64,000 nucleotides of DNA from Rhodospirillales bacterium (lineage in GTDB: Bacteria > Pseudomonadota > Alphaproteobacteria > Rhodospirillales > Shumkoniaceae): NCBI GenBank assembly GCA_018432935.1, contig JAHDSF010000017.1:248001-312000 (forward strand), in the 5' to 3' direction. This document shows positions 61,068 through 64,000 of this stretch, piece by piece. Position 1 is the stretch's first letter, and each line of letters starts with the position of its first letter. The translations under genes were made by a program, and so were the position numbers. The notes under the pieces are model-generated. The model saw only the letters and a list, made by a program, of their open reading frames with translations, was not told the DNA's origin and did not search any database.

Positions 61068-62216
61068 TCACGCCCCCAGGTCAGGAATCTCGACCCAGCG
61101 CGATTCGCGCCAGCTCGCTTCCGCCAGTTCGGCGAACTGGACGCCCTTGGCGCCGGCCAGCAGGTCCCACGCGAACGGCGCATTCTCGCAGACGTGGCGC
61201 AGGAACAGCTCCCACTCGGCGCGGAAGGCGTTGCGGTAGGGCTCCGGCTCCGGCATTTCCTGCCAGCTGCCGAAGAAGTCGACCGGCTTGGCGACGTCGA
61301 GGCTCCAGTGGCCGCGCGGCGTCGCCTCGCGGCGCTGGATGCTGCACTTGGTCAGCCCGGCGACCGCCGAGCCATCGGTGCCGTCCACCTTCATGTTGAT
61401 GATGTCGTCGGAGTAGGCACGGATGCACCACGACGTGTCGATCGGCGCCACGATCCCGCCTTCGAGCTCGACGATTGCGTAGGCGGCATCGTCGGCTGTG
61501 CACGCGTAAGGCTTGCCCTGCTCGTCCCAGCGCTGCGGAACGTGGGTGGCTCCCAGGCAGACCATGCGCTTCGCGGGCGCGAACAGGTCGAGCATGTAGT
61601 GGTAGTGCGGCATCATGTCGAGGATCATGCTGCCGCCGTCCTCCTTGCGGTAGTTCCACGATGGTCGCTGCGGCTTCACGAGGTCGCCCTCGAACACCCA
61701 GTAGGTGCCGCTGATGCGCACCGTCAGCACGCGGCCGAAGAAGCCGGTGTCGCGCAAGTAGCGCAGCTTGCGGATGCCGGGGGCCCACAGCTTGTCCTGG
61801 ACCACGCCGCTCTTCAGCCCCTTCTCGCGCGCCAGCCTGGCCAGCTTCAGGGCGGTGGCGGTGTCCGCCGAGATCGGCTTCTCGCAATAGACGTGCTTGC
61901 CGGCCTTCAGCGCCTTCTCAATGTTGCCTGCGCGCTGCAGGGTCGAGCCGGCGTCGCAGTAGATTTCAACCGAGGGGTCGGCGAGAGCAGCGTCGAGATC
62001 GGTGGTCCACTGCGCGACGCCGTGCTGAGCCGCGATCGCCTTCAGCTTGTCGGCGCTGCGCCCGACCAGGATCGGCTCGGGCAAGAGGCGGGTACCGTCG
62101 CCCAGCTCCAGTCCGCCGTCCCTGCGGATGGCGAGGATCGAATTCACCAGGTGCTGGTTGAGGCCCATGCGGCCGGTGACGCCGTTGACGACGATCTTCA
62201 GCGTGCGTTCTGTCAT
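61068..62216 (-). CDS. Gfo/Idh/MocA-family oxidoreductase (2)
   Basis: 382 residues. The N-terminal [19 protein letters not shown] replaces the usual GxGxxG with a GxxGRMG loop. The EKP block appears as [11 protein letters not shown], and the C-terminal domain has [17 protein letters not shown] with the expected His. The call is to the same broad family as the gene at 59999, but sequence and length differ, so they are not recent duplicates. The ATG at 62216 follows GGAGGAAG. Its substrate is unknown. Confidence 0.87.
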   Translation of the reverse strand: MTERTLKIVVNGVTGRMGLNQHLVNSILAIRRDGGLELGDGTRLLPEPILVGRSADKLKAIAAQHGVAQWTTDLDAALADPSVEIYCDAGSTLQRAGNIEKALKAGKHVYCEKPISADTATALKLARLAREKGLKSGVVQDKLWAPGIRKLRYLRDTGFFGRVLTVRISGTYWVFEGDLVKPQRPSWNYRKEDGGSMILDMMPHYHYMLDLFAPAKRMVCLGATHVPQRWDEQGKPYACTADDAAYAIVELEGGIVAPIDTSWCIRAYSDDIINMKVDGTDGSAVAGLTKCSIQRREATPRGHWSLDVAKPVDFFGSWQEMPEPEPYRNAFRAEWELFLRHVCENAPFAWDLLAGAKGVQFAELAEASWRESRWVEIPDLGA

Positions 62217-62432
62217 GTGGGATTCTTCCTCCGCTCTCTCGGGCACGGGCACGGCGACGATCCGCTCGTTGGTTCTCTGCCCGACCCCGGCACGCTAGCG
62301 GCCCTGCCGCCCTCCCGCAAGGCTTGCAGGAAAAAGGGGGCTGCCGGCGGCGGGATTTCGGGTCCCGGTCTGGTCGGAGAGGGCAGTGTTCCCAATCTCC
62401 TGAGAACGACATCCGAAACGGAGGATCGGGCG

Positions 62433-63539
<1,107 letters not shown>

Positions 63540-63598
63540 CGGCCTTGTCCCGCCGGCCGCTTGCCCGCACAGCAACCTCAGCCAGAGCGGAGACGATC

Positions 63599-64000
63599 AT
63601 GACCTTCGACCCCGCCGCCTACGGACCGGTCATCGCCGGCCTGCTGACGCCGGAACGAACGATGGGACTGGAGTTCGACCCGTCCGCCCGCGGCGAAGGC
63701 GGTGCCGAACTCCGGACCGAGGCATTGTTCGGGCATACTCCGGTCGCCGACCCGGACGCCGCCGAGGCCTGCGCCGTGGGGCTGTGGCTGCTGCGTGACG
63801 AGATCGCCCGCGCCCATGCCGCCGCCCAGGCACTGGAGACGCCGGAGGGCAACTACTGGCACGGCATCCTGCACCGCCGCGAAGGCGACTTCGACAACGC
63901 CAAGTACTGGTTCCGCCGCGTCGACGAGCACCCCATCCACCGGCAACTCGCCGAGAAGACCCGCAGCACGCTCGGCGACATCGCGGACCCGCGCGCCGCC
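63599..64000 (+). CDS. Hypothetical protein, 3' end beyond window
   Basis: 134 residues visible from the ATG at 63599 (GGAGACGATC upstream); the frame is open to the right edge. No function is recognised. The stretch NYWHGILHRREGDFDNAKYW resembles a family of small uncharacterised proteins with a TPR-like helical hairpin. It follows frmA by 59 bases on the same strand and may share its transcript. Confidence 0.6.
   Translation, partial: MTFDPAAYGPVIAGLLTPERTMGLEFDPSARGEGGAELRTEALFGHTPVADPDAAEACAVGLWLLRDEIARAHAAAQALETPEGNYWHGILHRREGDFDNAKYWFRRVDEHPIHRQLAEKTRSTLGDIADPRAA

Noticed and set aside
61011..62432. Apparent 470-residue N-terminal extension fused to frmA
   Set aside because: The extension is antisense to the Gfo/Idh/MocA gene at 61068-62216. 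frmA has its own ribosome site and a canonical N-terminus at 62433.

Overview
The window reads as chromosome of a GC-rich alphaproteobacterium, probably of the Rhodospirillales or a near relative. The main evidence is a Caulobacter-type flagellar gene order (fliK-flgD-flgE-sciP-fliF-fliG-fliH-fliN-motA-flbD-flhA-flhG), an unmistakable CtrA next to fliI/fliJ, and a ChpT-like phosphotransferase at the head of a chemotaxis operon. Codon use is uniform (strong third-position G/C), so almost every gene casts long open shadow frames on the other strand; these were ignored. No tRNA, rRNA, CRISPR array, transposase or gene-free stretch above 300 bases was seen.

Layout. 1-15963 (+): late flagellar genes, the cell-cycle regulator sciP, the sigma-54 activator flbD, and three less well characterised genes (flhG, a second FliK-like protein, a small QueF-like T-fold protein). 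15993-21281: a glucarate unit, with gudD and a TctCBA-type tripartite carrier on the minus strand and a divergent GntR regulator. It lies between two flagellar blocks and looks inserted. 21289-23932: fliJ and fliI (-), divergent from ctrA (+). 23890-30324: a phosphonate pathway, probably for an aminoethylphosphonate lipid. It comprises a PEP mutase fused to a nucleotidyltransferase, phosphonopyruvate decarboxylase, a flippase-like membrane protein, a CDP-alcohol phosphotransferase, an AEP transaminase, and a second nucleotidyltransferase facing away. 30332-36341 (-): chpT-cheA-cheY-cheB-cheR. 36445-38343: a DUF2478/DUF364-like fusion convergent with mobA.

37720-50497: two paralogous sugar-type ABC transporter operons, each with a GntR/FadR regulator. 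The two regulators are homologous and convergent. The second operon also carries an RraA-like aldolase and an aldo/keto reductase homologue lacking most of the usual catalytic residues. 50765-55112 (+): a stress-type SDR, Ku and LigD, i.e. a non-homologous end-joining unit. 55255-64000: a secreted matrixin-like protease; a CoA-thioester operon (acyl-CoA dehydrogenase, MaoC, CaiB) with a divergent TetR and a clear palindromic operator; two Gfo/Idh/MocA oxidoreductases; glutathione-dependent formaldehyde dehydrogenase; and one gene cut by the right edge.

How it fits together. CtrA, SciP and ChpT are three members of the alphaproteobacterial CckA-ChpT-CtrA circuit, and all lie within about 32 kb among flagellar and chemotaxis genes. 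Near-consensus CtrA boxes precede sciP, fliF and ctrA. The phosphonate operon sits between ctrA and the chemotaxis operon and is the most likely place for little-described biology.
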